Below, piece after piece: positions 24,797-34,564 of a stretch of 64,000 nt of DNA. The stretch comes from Lotus japonicus. Taxonomy: Eukaryota > Streptophyta > Magnoliopsida > Fabales > Fabaceae. The position numbers and the translations under genes are program-made. The first letter of the stretch is position 1. Each line of letters begins with the position of its first letter. The DNA is taken from positions 63,040,732-63,104,731 of the forward strand of contig NC_080044.1 in NCBI RefSeq assembly GCF_012489685.1, written 5' to 3'. The notes beneath the pieces were generated by a model, which saw only the letters and a program-made list of their open reading frames with translations, did not search any database and was not told the origin of the DNA.

Positions 24797-26141
24797 TGTT
24801 GGTAAATCCGCAAGTGTACGAATCCACCCGATTTTAAATATCGAACCACAGGGATTGTGAGTGAATAGATTCGGTTGAAGCTTTGAGTTTGAAGGTTTGT
24901 TTTATTGAGGCAAACATATGACGAAGTAGTAATAAGGAAAAAGAAAATATAAATTCAGAAATGAAACAGAAAAATGAAAAGAAAGAGTGATTTACTTTGG
25001 GTTCATGCTCAACTAATCAATTCAAGCACATCATTCTCAGCACATGTTCTCATGAATCTCTCCTTGATGTTATAGCCTAAGCAACTACCTATCGATGTCT
25101 CGCATAGATAATTCTTTCAAACCAAAAGATAAGCCAAATTCCTTGTGTACTTAAACATTTGTTTGAAGCATAAAGATTATAAAGTTCAGACCAACAAACC
25201 CCAACCCCTCCTCTATTCCTAGTAGCCAAGATTGAAGGGGCAATCCCAAATCAGTTCCCTAATCTATAACAAACTTCCGTTCTAATTATAGAAAAGTATA
25301 AAGATAGCACATGTTCTAACTTGAAACATAAAGCATGGATATGGGATTCAAGGGAAGAAGAAGAACATGTGGGAAAGAACTTAAGATTATAACTTAAAAG
25401 GAAAAGTCTTACAAGAAAACCAAAGTAAAGAAGAGAGATTAGCCAAGCCTAAGAACCTTGAACACAAGCTTGGAAGCCTTCTCTCACTCTCCTAGATGAT
25501 CCTCTACCTCTGAATTTTACAAAGTATGAAAAGATATCAAAGATTCCAAAAGAAAATAACTAAAATCCTATTTATAGGCAAAAATCACGAGTTTGGGCTG
25601 TTCCGGGCGCTCAGGCACCAATTCAGAGCGCCTGAGCGCCAATTCCATCTTGAAAATGAGCCTCTGAAAGGTAATTGGCGCCTAGGCACCAATTCAGAAA
25701 GCTTGGCAAAAAACAACTAGCGCCTAGGCGCCAATTCCCAGCGCCTAGGCGCTCAAAGCTCGCTGAAAAGGCTTTTGATCTTCATTTTAACTCCTCTTTA
25801 CTCCTCTTTAAGCCTCTATTCAATTCTCCAAGCTTCTTGACCTTCCTTCTCCTTCAGTTTCAGACCTGATTACTCTCATCAAAGCTCAAGGAAAAATATC
25901 AAGATTACCAACCATTTAATTGCACAAGGGATTCAAAACTAATGACAATTAACAAAAGACTCAAACTATACTAAAATGCAACTAAAGCCCTTATAAAACT
26001 ACAAAATTACTAAACTAATGCAAATGCACAAATAAAAGTTAAAATGCATGAGAATGCATGAAACACTACATGAGACACAAGAAAAAGACTCAAAACTAAC
26101 AAAGAAAAACCCTAAAAACATCATATAAACCTGGGTCATCA
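24797..26141 (-). repeat. LTR (5' LTR of the LARD)
   Basis: Partner of 21195-22569, starting immediately after the tRNA-Asp primer-binding site. It has two deletions relative to its partner and a small duplication near 26048-26060 (AATGCATGAGAATGCATGA). Otherwise the two LTRs are nearly identical, indicating a fairly recent insertion. Confidence 0.85.
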
Positions 26142-26311
26142 ACCACCTAGTGATCTAGATAACATGTATCAATGATCCATCTTTAATATCAGGGATCCAT
26201 ATAACTTTGTTAGGCTTTGAATGGTGCAAATAGTTTACTCTAAGCTGACAGATATTTGTATAAAAAAGTAACTAAGCTTAAACAAAATAGAACAGATAGG
26301 TATATCAATAC

Positions 26312-26380
26312 TTAGTTGAGGGAACGGACTACTGCCTCAGTAGCTGAGGCATCTCTTAATGCTTGAAGGGCAATCTTTTT
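26312..26380 (-). pseudogene. Short captured exon, possibly DUF936-like
   Basis: On the minus strand a short frame reads KKIALQALRDASATEAVVRSLN then stop. The ALQALRDASATE block looks like a conserved segment of a plant protein; from memory it resembles DUF936-family proteins, but I cannot verify this. It lies about 250 bp from the Alba fragment and in the same orientation. No flanking exons are identified. It is either a captured gene fragment or chance similarity. Confidence 0.3.
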
Positions 26381-26635
26381 GAAGAAACACAGATTCGTCA
26401 TAAATTTTCAGAACTTAAGAAATTCCATGACCCTCCTCTAATAAAATAAAGTAAATCCACTAATGATCAAAACAATAACTGCCTATTTTATATGGGGAAA
26501 AGAAACAAACGAATTTTGGTGTTCAATATAGTAGGGTCACACTACAAATAATGAAATGTCCTCTAATGACAACAAAATTGCAAATAACATAAGAGTACAT
26601 ATCTTCAACCGATTTAGGTTTAATTTTGACCAACT

Positions 26636-26898
26636 TCATAAGCCCTGCTCTTCAAGATCACCATTTTCAGCATCTTCAGCAGCTGCAGCAGCCATGAGCT
26701 CATCGAAGTTTGCTGTTTTCCCAAGTACTATTTCAATCTTGGCCTTTTGGACAAGTCTACCTCTAGAATCATCCTTGATGTCAACTGTTGATGTCTTTCT
26801 TTTCAACAGCAAGCCCGTTATTCTTCAAAATTTCAGCAACAGTTACCACTGTGGCAATAGCCATTCTTTTGAGCCACTTCTCTTTGCTGCACAGCTTC
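26636..26898 (-). pseudogene. Alba-family protein gene fragment (frameshifted)
   Basis: Downstream of a splice-acceptor-like AG at 26900-26899, the minus strand encodes MAIATVVTVAEILKNNGLA. After a small deletion that shifts the frame it continues as STVDIKDDSRGR, VQKAKIEIVLGKTANFDELM and an acidic C terminus ending EEQGL with stop at 26636. These blocks match the plant Alba-domain DNA/RNA-binding proteins of the At2g34160 type. The N-terminal part of the domain is missing or scrambled. The loss of a few bases around 26790 breaks the frame. It is a dead fragment carried inside the 9.7-kb insertion; a functional gene must lie elsewhere. Confidence 0.8.
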
Positions 26899-28290
26899 CT
26901 GTGAAGTAACATAAAATTAAATGTAAGATTATTCTTCATCAAAGAATACAAAAATAATGCAAATAACAGATAGCAAACAATAGACAACATGATAATGTGA
27001 ATGAGCTTTGTCCATCAACAACCCAATATCACACCCTTATATATCAAAATTTTCAAGCCAAATTCAAACACAACACATTTTATGTCACTTTATCCCATTA
27101 AAAGTTTCCGGAAAAGCAAACTCTGCCATAAAGTGATCCATTTACTTTACACTGCAAATTGAAGATGAAAAAATAAAAACCTGAAAAAGTGCATGAAAAA
27201 GGAATAAAACTCAAACATTCATGAAAAAGTTGATCAAAAAGCTGATTAAAATCTAATTAATTACTCCCTTATGGTGCACCTTCATAGGAAAAGTTACATC
27301 AAAAGTAAATTCTGCTTTTCCTGCAACTATAAAGTTCAAACCTGAAAAAGTACATGAAAAAGGAATGCAACCCAAAAATTCATGAAAAAGTTTATTAAAA
27401 AATTGAATAAAAACAAATTAATCACTCCCTTATGGTGCACCTTCATCACATGGGAAAAAAATCCTTATGTGAATAGTAGCCAAAATGCTTCCCCTTTGTA
27501 GTAGTTTAGACACACAAAGGGGAAATACATATTTTCTCTAACTAAAAAATATGTATCCTAGATCAAATGATTATTAATCTCAATACTTAATTTCATAATT
27601 TTTTATTTCTATTATTTAGACACACAATTATTAATTTCGTATCATATATCAAATTAATAATAATCTCAATACTTAATTTCATAATTTTTTATTTCTATTA
27701 TTTAGGCCTACAATAATCTATACTATCAATATTTTTTTTTGAATACTCTATACTATCAATATTAATATCCACATAATAAATATTAACAAATATCATCTAT
27801 TAAAAGAATTATTACATAGAGCTAAAAATAAACAATATGAAATTATTTCCATCAAACTCAACCAAAGTAAATACAAACAAAAAATAACTTTTGAAGCATA
27901 ACCTAATAATTTTAAAACTTCAATTTAAACCAAATAAAAAACCAAAAAGTAACAAAAAAGGTTCCTTATGGTGCACCTCAGCAACATTTATGAAAAACCC
28001 TAATGTAAATAGTGGCAAAAATGTTATCCCTTTGTAGTAGTTATAGATTTGAATTGAAAGAATTCAAAAATTAAAGCAAAAGGTCGCGTTGCTTGGATTC
28101 GAACACGCGACCCGTGGGCGGGTTGCAAGAGGCGAGTTGCCAAACGAACCAACATAATGGTTTTGATGAAATTCCGAACGTTAAATATATAACGGTATCT
28201 GGTAGTTGTATCTCCAAGAGATATTTCTCTTTATTAGGGGTCCATTTTTATTATTTGTCCAGAGCCTCCAAAATGTCAGGACCAGCCCTG
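26899..28290. other. AT-rich right arm of the 9.7-kb insertion, with internal repeats
   Basis: No gene. CTTATGGTGCACCTTCA-type sequence occurs at about 27270-27290 and 27430-27450, and a variant at 27965-27985. The stretch 27424-27515 is partly repeated at 27960-28045 (ending CCTTTGTAGTAGTT). A tail-only retroinsertion lies at 27734-27747 (see findings). The last 200 bases include CTTGGATTCGAACACGCGACC, as often seen near hAT ends. Confidence 0.45.
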
Positions 28291-28298
28291 CATGCGAT

Positions 28299-28443
28299 TC
28301 ACCCAGCAAGCCAATCTGGTATTTGATTACACTTCATTGAGAGAATCAAGCAACCGAGTTGCTGACTTCCTAGCTCGCTTAGCTTTTAATTTTCCAGATC
28401 ATTGTTGGATTGAGGATGATCCCCCGGGGCCTCCACTTTGATC
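28299..28443 (+). pseudogene. RNase-H-domain remnant of a LINE
   Basis: The plus strand reads FDYTSLRESSNRVADFLARL then AFNFPDHCWIEDDPPGPP and stop. This is the C-terminal end of the RVT_3-type RNase H of plant LINEs (the RESNRVADFLA block). The 5' part should lie left of the 9.7-kb insertion, since the CATGCGAT duplication falls inside this remnant. Only fragments remain. Confidence 0.6.
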
Positions 28444-30593
28444 AATCTTGATGTATTACCAGCAATTTCATCGGCTCCTTCTTGAATGAGAAACAGAAGT
28501 TGACGCTCAAAATAAAAAAAGAACGAATGCATCTTATGGAATTAAAAACCTTATATATGCACTCGTAGTCTTCCCTCTTTTAAACAATTTCATATCTCAA
28601 ATTCATCATAGAATAAGCACATACATGTGTTTCACCCCACCACTTTACATATCACATACATGTGTTGCCCCCCACCACTTTAATAAATATCTGGATCCGA
28701 CACGGTTTGATATTGTTTTTTATTCGTATGACCATGTTGCAGTGCTAGATATTCTATTGATCTAATAAATCGAAAACGCTTGTCTTTTTGTTCAAGTTCT
28801 GTTTATCCTAGTGACATCGTTTTTTGATAGGTGTGAGTCTCCTTTTTAATCACACTAAATTCAGTAGAATCACTCTTTATTAGTGGAGGCACTGAGATTT
28901 TATGCAACTATAGGGAGTTAAAAATAGGGCATCAAAATATGTTTTTAGTCAATAACTTATACAAGAGATAAGAACAAAATATTTTCCAAACACCAAACAG
29001 ACCCTAGACTTACTGGTGGACATCCCATAGCTTCATGTGATCCTTAATTCCTTATGTAAATTAGATACTTCAAACTGCTAAAGACAAGACTGAAGGTAGT
29101 AATAGTCTAGGGTTATTCAGGGCAGAGCAAACGATGCATATATTCACATTAGATTAGTTAACTGCTTAAACTCTTGTAAAACAACACCATCTTGATAGAA
29201 TGACATATCTCAAATTCAAAATAGTGCAGGTGCCCACTCAAATACCTCGTAGCTGCTGGATTTTTTACTGCTGACCTTAGGAATTTTCTTGTAAAGATTT
29301 GACTTATCATTTCTTAAGTAGCTCTATTAACTGGTGATCAATGTAAAAAGGTCAGCCCTGTGGTACTCAAATATACTCAGCTTTATACTATCCAATGATA
29401 TTCTAAAGTTCACTTGACAGTGCATCATTACTTAGTACTTGCTCATGAAGGGCTCTTGCTACAAATGTTTTCATTCCAAGACCAGGCCAGTATGTACTAT
29501 ATAAATAGATGGTGACTGATGCAAAAAGATACTAAGATTGGAATTTCACAGTTCAAGAAGAGCACTCACTAGCCATTGCCTACTCAAACATACTTTCCGT
29601 GGATTCAAAAGCATTTGGGGTTTTGAGCAACAACTAGACAGAAATGCTCAATTTAAAAGCACCAGCCTTTGGTTTTGCAGTACATCTTCAACTGAGTGAG
29701 CAAGTATTTGGTAGAACAACTCTGTTCTATGAAGGATTCTACAGCAACAGAAACCAAATATATTTTGCATTGACTGCTAGGTACAACAAAAGACAGAAAA
29801 ATCTCATAATATAGAACCTAAACCAGTCTTATGTTCTGGCATACCAGACTATGCTTGTGTTTTGTTTCAACAATCAAAAAAGAAGAAAGATCCTCTACTA
29901 TCCTTTTCCCAGCTAGTTGTACTTCTTCTCTGAAGTTGTAGTATTGCAGCACAGCAGCAAGTTGTGGTTGATCACATAATAGAAAATCACAAGATGCAAA
30001 ATTATGAATTGAAACCACAGTTGAAGTGGATTAAATCACAATCATCAAACAGCAAAATATTGCTAAATGGCTGATCAGAAATTAGACAGAAATTACATGA
30101 TCACCAACAGGTTTGTGAGTCAATTTAAGCCCTAATGAACAGAATGGTAACAGTAAAAAAATTGCCTACAAGGAAAATGGAAACAGGTTTGGAATTAAGC
30201 ATGAAGTCCAGAACTTAACACAACATCTGTAAGTTCTTGGGATTACAAAATGGAAACAGATAATCACCTTCATGGTATCCTGAAAACCTTGCCTATCTGA
30301 AGGCTACACTTCATTCGAGGACCCCAAAGAGAAAAGGTAAAAATTGTTGTTCTAATGCAATCTGAGATTATGGAATCAAACAACAGAAACCAAGACTAAC
30401 TAACAACAGAGAAAAGCACCTGATCAAGAAAGGAAGTAACCAACATTGCAATTTCATATCCTTCTGAACATAATACCTAAAATGTTGCATAAAATTTTTC
30501 CTAAGGTTGTTGAGACAAAACAACAATGATACAGCAATACAACAGCTTATAACATCAAGTACTAACTTCATACAAATATTACAAAACAAATGC
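28444..30593. other. Intergenic DNA and 3' flank of the transporter gene
   Basis: No coding sequence, RNA gene or element with defined ends is recognised. The right-hand few hundred bases should include the 3' UTR of the minus-strand transporter. The minus-strand frames 29818-30018 and 30368-30670 have no recognisable content. Confidence 0.45.
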
Positions 30594-31652
30594 TCATGGA
30601 GGAACAAGTTTAACCTTCTCTTCACTCTCACCTTCCAAATCACCATCATCATCACCATTATTCTCAACATCTACCTGCTTCGACACCACCACCGGAGCAT
30701 TCCCGGGCCTAGTCACCGACTGCTGATACAGAACACCCCCAACAATGGTGAAAAACAGACACACCAAACCAACAGGGGAAGCATGCTTATCCCAAATAAG
30801 CACATTAATCGCCACCGTGAGGAACTTATTCACCACACCAGTGACGGTAAACGCGGTCGCGGAAACCGCTTTCCTCGCCGCGAATCCAAAGAAACTAATG
30901 AGCAAACCAAACACACAGGACAATGCCACAGCAAAAAACGCAGCAGGCTCAAACAAGCTACCAGACTCGGATCTCAAAGCAGCGAAAACCTCAACATTCT
31001 CCCCGGTGAGGAACCAGAAGAAAGGAGCCATCATGAGAGATAGCAGATTGTTGTAGAACACAAACCCCCAAGTGTTGAGGCCCAGATTCATCACCATGTG
31101 CTTGATGTAAACCATCTCGGTGGTGATGGTAACAAGATAAGCAAACGCCCATGAATACGCGGTGAGCGTGAAGGCGGAGTCAGTCGCGACGTAGCCGGCG
31201 GCGCCGGCGAGGATTACGACGAGGGAGATGAAGGTGAGGTTGCTCGGACACGGCTGAGCACGGAAAGCGGTGTCGGCGAGTGCGACGAGGAGAGGGGTGA
31301 GAGATCTGAAGACGATGAAGGTGTCGACGTTGGCGTGGCGGAGGAGATTGGTGTTGGTGAAGATTGCGAGGTAGAAAACCATGGCGGCGGGGAAGAATTT
31401 CTTGGCGGTGTGGATTGTGAAGGGATCGTGGTGGAGGAACCCTAGTTTTCCGAGAAGGTAAACGCCGAGAGTGGAGGTGAGGTATTGCAATGCGGTTAAG
31501 AGACCTGGGTAGTTGAATTGGGTGATGGCGTATTTGTTGATGATGGCGAGTAGGCTGGAGCAGAGGGCGTAGCCGATTACCAGGAAGGTTGTTGTGTATG
31601 ATTGCGCCGCCGCCGCCGCCTTCCACGGTGGTTCCGATCGAGTCGACGACAT
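30594..31652 (-). CDS. GFT1: GDP-fucose transporter, GFT1/GONST4 type (Golgi nucleotide-sugar transporter)
   Basis: An intronless 352-aa protein. The start is placed at MSSTRSEPPW (31652). An in-frame ATG 28 codons upstream (31736) exists, but the extension looks like leader sequence. About ten hydrophobic helices are visible, with family blocks such as VIGYALCSSLLAIINKYAIT, YPGLLTALQYL, FYLAIFTNTNLLRHANVDTF, GYVATDSAFTLTAYSWA and FTVTGVVNKFLTVAINVLIW. These fit the GDP-fucose member of the GONST family better than GONST3. Known role: exchange of GDP-fucose for GMP across the Golgi membrane, supplying fucosylation of cell-wall polysaccharides and glycoproteins. The C-terminal tail is acidic and ends EEKVKLVPP. 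The length agrees with the Arabidopsis protein (about 340 aa). No lesions. The leader contains a GTGA/TCAC simple repeat. Confidence 0.93.
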   Translation of the reverse strand: MSSTRSEPPWKAAAAAQSYTTTFLVIGYALCSSLLAIINKYAITQFNYPGLLTALQYLTSTLGVYLLGKLGFLHHDPFTIHTAKKFFPAAMVFYLAIFTNTNLLRHANVDTFIVFRSLTPLLVALADTAFRAQPCPSNLTFISLVVILAGAAGYVATDSAFTLTAYSWAFAYLVTITTEMVYIKHMVMNLGLNTWGFVFYNNLLSLMMAPFFWFLTGENVEVFAALRSESGSLFEPAAFFAVALSCVFGLLISFFGFAARKAVSATAFTVTGVVNKFLTVAINVLIWDKHASPVGLVCLFFTIVGGVLYQQSVTRPGNAPVVVSKQVDVENNGDDDGDLEGESEEKVKLVPP

Positions 31653-33594
31653 TGGAATCTGGGAGAGTGAAGAGTGTGTGGGTGAGTGAGTGAGTGAGAA
31701 GAAGATAGGACAATGATTTATTTTTTTGTACCTCACTGCATTTTCATTGATTGCTACTACTGCTACAAGTTAATGGCACTATGGTTTTAGAGGAGAAAGA
31801 AAGAAAAATGAAGTATGTATATGAATGATGAACATGATTATTATATATAATTTAATTTGCTATAAGATGTCCATTATTTGATTGGGACAAATTAGTGTAA
31901 GACTTTATTGTATCAAGCAATAAATAATGGATCATGATTATTACTGCTATATTCTTAAGTCTTAATTGTGATATATATTTGGAAATTGGAACACTATGCA
32001 AATATGTTAAGGTATTAATCCAAAAACTAATTATTGCGTTAAATTTATTTTGAATAGATAAGTTGAATTTTGTCATGTTGAATTTAATATGTATTTATAC
32101 ATTTAGTTTAACTGAAATTCAAATACATACTATATTATCACTTTAACAATTTTATATGCTTAATATAAAGTGTTTTATTTTAAATGCTAAGATGTAAAAA
32201 AATGTTTTCTAAAAACTAATGATGTAAAAATGTGTTTTTTTTTAAATAATGATGTAAAAATGTTGATTTGTTATCTTCATATAAGATAACATACATAATA
32301 CTTATCATAAATATATTTCAAAAGCTACTAGTAGATTTTATTATAACTCATATTGGTATTTTTTATTGCTTTACTAAAAATATATTCAAACCTCGGGACA
32401 GGAGAGTGTATTTTGCTCTAATAAAATTATTTACAATTTTATAAGTTTGTCAATTGTTATTGAATTTTATCTGTATTACTAGAAATTGATTGTAAAAATA
32501 TAACTAACTATACTAACTAGAAAATCCATGACCCACCGACAAGCGGAGATATTCCTACTTGAATATCAATATCAATGGTGCTTATTTTAGTATTGTTTTT
32601 TCCACCACGCAAGAAGCAATTGTTGTCCTGTTCTTCAATGATACTACAGGTGACAGTTTTGTATTGGTGACTCTTCATTATATTATTGAATCTAGATACT
32701 GAGTCAAGATCAATTATCATGTGCCTGCTGCCTGCGTCTTTGACAGTGGCATTTGGAGATTGTAAGAGTCTGTCCTATTATTGTGAAAGAAGAATTAACT
32801 GTATGTTATTTAGATCCCTGAGTTCGAATTAGAAATTAAATTGGGTCATTTGAAAAAAAAAATATTAAAATGTCATCCTTTTAATCAAATTAAGTGTATG
32901 CATCTCATCAATTTTAACCCGTTAATAATCTACATCATTTCAAAAAAAACAATCTAATTGTAAGCCTAGTTAGCTAATAGTAGATTTTTGGTTTTAGTCC
33001 TGTAAATTGTTCTAATTAGTCATATTTTGTCCCTCGTCTTCCGTCTTCATCTTCATCTTCTTTCTTTTTTACGTACCTTCATCTTCTTCCTCTGTAACTC
33101 GATGCATTTTCAAAGTTGCAAAACCCAAAAACCCAATCCCATTAATTTTCTTCATCTTCCTCCTTGTTTTAGAGTTGATTATAGCAGTGAAACAAGTATC
33201 ACATTGCTCAGTGTGGCGAAATAAAATGTCAAATGAAAGCTGGAAACTAAACACAAGGAAATAAAATGCAAGCTGGAAATTAAACATATGGCTCCAATTT
33301 TTTTCCTCATGTCACCCAAAAATAAAACCATAAGGCTTCAGCCATTTGAGCTTGGATAACACTCGCTTGGGCCTGATCTGCAAACAACCAATTTGACACA
33401 TGCGGATTCTATGTGGTACTGAACTGTGATTGTTTTGACCCATGTTTCCGGAACTGGGGTTTTGACCCCTCACTGAAGCCTTAATGAGCTTCTTGATAGC
33501 TACAATCACCGCAGAGCCGTTTGAGTTGTCTATTTTAGAAGTACTAATTAAAATGATAGAAGTTATTTAGCTTATCTGGGTTTTGAGGTTCTTA
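31653..33594. other. Transporter promoter and left edge of the tandem array
   Basis: The bases just right of 31652 are the transporter's leader/promoter. The middle is AT-rich and unassigned. From about 32964 to 33440 the sequence is homologous to 54290-55610 (for example AGTTAGCTAATAGTAG/AGTTAGCTGATGGTGG, and CCAATTTGACACATGC in both). This marks the left border of the duplicated unit. The frames 33027-33224 and 33069-33287 lie in this repeated, Phe/Leu-rich DNA and are not taken as genes. Confidence 0.5.
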
Positions 33595-34303
33595 GAGCAT
33601 CTCCCATGCTAGTTCTTATTTCTTAGTTCTTAGCACTACTCATGTAGGTCTGTATTGCCACATGTGTTTAAGCAACTCTCAAGCAATTTTGCTCCAACCA
33701 TGAGTTCTTATTTTTTAGTTTTTAGTTCTTACTACTATTCATTTGGTCCCGCCAACCACATTATTTATATATACTTGTTATTTTCATAAAGTAATAAAAT
33801 AAAATTCATAAAGTAATAAAGTGATTTGGATGAGAGAGAAATATTTACTCCCTCCGTTCCTAATTATAAGACCTAGTTTTAAAATTTTATAGTTCCTAAA
33901 TATAAGACCTTTAACAATAATCCAACAAAAAGTATTCTACTCTTCCATATATAACCCTTACATTAATGGTGTGTTTTCAATTCCAAAGTTTTAATTATCA
34001 CCTACCATTTATTAGTGAGAGAAAATAACCAAGGGTAAATATGGAAAAATGTATGCATTTTTAAAAAATCAACACACTAATTAGACACATTTAATGTTTT
34101 ATTAATAAGCGCAATTTTTTGTATTAGGTCTTATAATTAGGAACGGAGGGAGTAATATTTTAAGCTAAGAACTCAAAAAGCAAAACTCCTTATATAAGAA
34201 CTGAGTTCTTATTTTTAAGAGCTAAGAAGTCTATGTAAGCACCTCAAATGGTAAAGTTCTTAGTTCTTAATTAAGAATTAAGAACCTTGCATTAGAGATG
34301 CTC
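33595..34303. mobile_element. Tourist/PIF-Harbinger-like MITE (interrupted)
   Basis: The ends are GAGCATCTCCCATGC on the left and GAGCATCTCTAATGC on the other strand at the right, flanked by TTA on both sides (33592-33594, 34304-34306). Subterminal copies of TTCTTAGTTCTTA are abundant. A Stowaway-like MITE (33848-34152) sits inside. Without it the element is about 400 bp, similar to the related one at 62213-62602. Confidence 0.75.
33848..34152. mobile_element. Stowaway-like MITE nested in the Tourist-like MITE
   Basis: The left end is CTCCCTCCGTTCCTAATTAT. The right end is the same on the other strand (ATAATTAGGAACGGAGGGAG). TA flanks both sides. The inner arms contain ATAAGACCT/AGGTCTTAT. 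It is 305 bp and non-coding. Confidence 0.85.
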
Positions 34304-34564
34304 TTATGGGGAGGCTTTTGATTGACCATTAAGGTATTGCATCATGATTTTCGGTCAGTTGTCAGTTTGAGTGCACATGTTGGTCCTCATTTTTTATGTT
34401 TTTTTGCATATATTGTTGCGACACTCTTAGAAATTTTCTCTCATATATTGCAAGTGTTGTTTTAGAACATTTTTTATTTTATTTGCATACATCCTTACAA
34501 AAAACTGTGATGGACTAATGAAATCCCCTCCTCTTGATATGGAGGAGTTGCACGAGTGCCTCAA

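Larger units (their letters stand above)
21195..26141 (-). mobile_element. LARD-type non-coding LTR retrotransposon
   Basis: Two direct repeats of 1375 bp (21195-22569) and 1345 bp (24797-26141) begin TGTTGGTAAATCCGC and end GGGTCATCA. ACCAC flanks both outer ends (21190-21194, 26142-26146). Next to the right LTR is TCCCCGGCAACGGCGCCA (24773-24790), identical to the 3' end of plant tRNA-Asp. Read on the minus strand this is the primer-binding site, so the element points leftwards. The 2.2-kb interior encodes nothing recognisable and holds a separate hAT insertion. Long LTRs, a good primer site and no gag-pol make this a LARD, probably mobilised by a Gypsy-type partner. No clear polypurine tract is seen. 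Confidence 0.85.
18589..28290. mobile_element. 9.7-kb insertion bounded by hAT-type ends
   Basis: The left end is CAGGGCCGGCCCTGGGCC. The right end, read on the other strand, is CAGGGCTGGTCCTGACAT. A perfect 8-bp direct repeat, CATGCGAT, flanks it (18581-18588 and 28291-28298). Terminal sequence plus an 8-bp duplication is diagnostic of a hAT insertion. No transposase is visible. The interior is mostly other elements: a Stowaway-like MITE, a SINE relic, a Helitron 3' end, LINE debris, a LARD with a second hAT inside it, and two host-gene fragments. The original element was therefore much smaller, and either it or the Helitron carried the gene fragments. Confidence 0.8.

Noticed and set aside
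30507..31043. 178-codon plus-strand frame
   Set aside because: Antisense of the transporter; no domain, and no promoter-like context.
31180..31713. 177-codon minus-strand frame rich in His/Arg/Pro
   Set aside because: An alternative frame of the GDP-fucose transporter, whose sense frame has clear family motifs and a full-length match.
32950..33290. Overlapping frames suggesting a small gene on either strand
   Set aside because: The region is a duplicated non-coding block (compare 54290-54490) in which the frames are not conserved.
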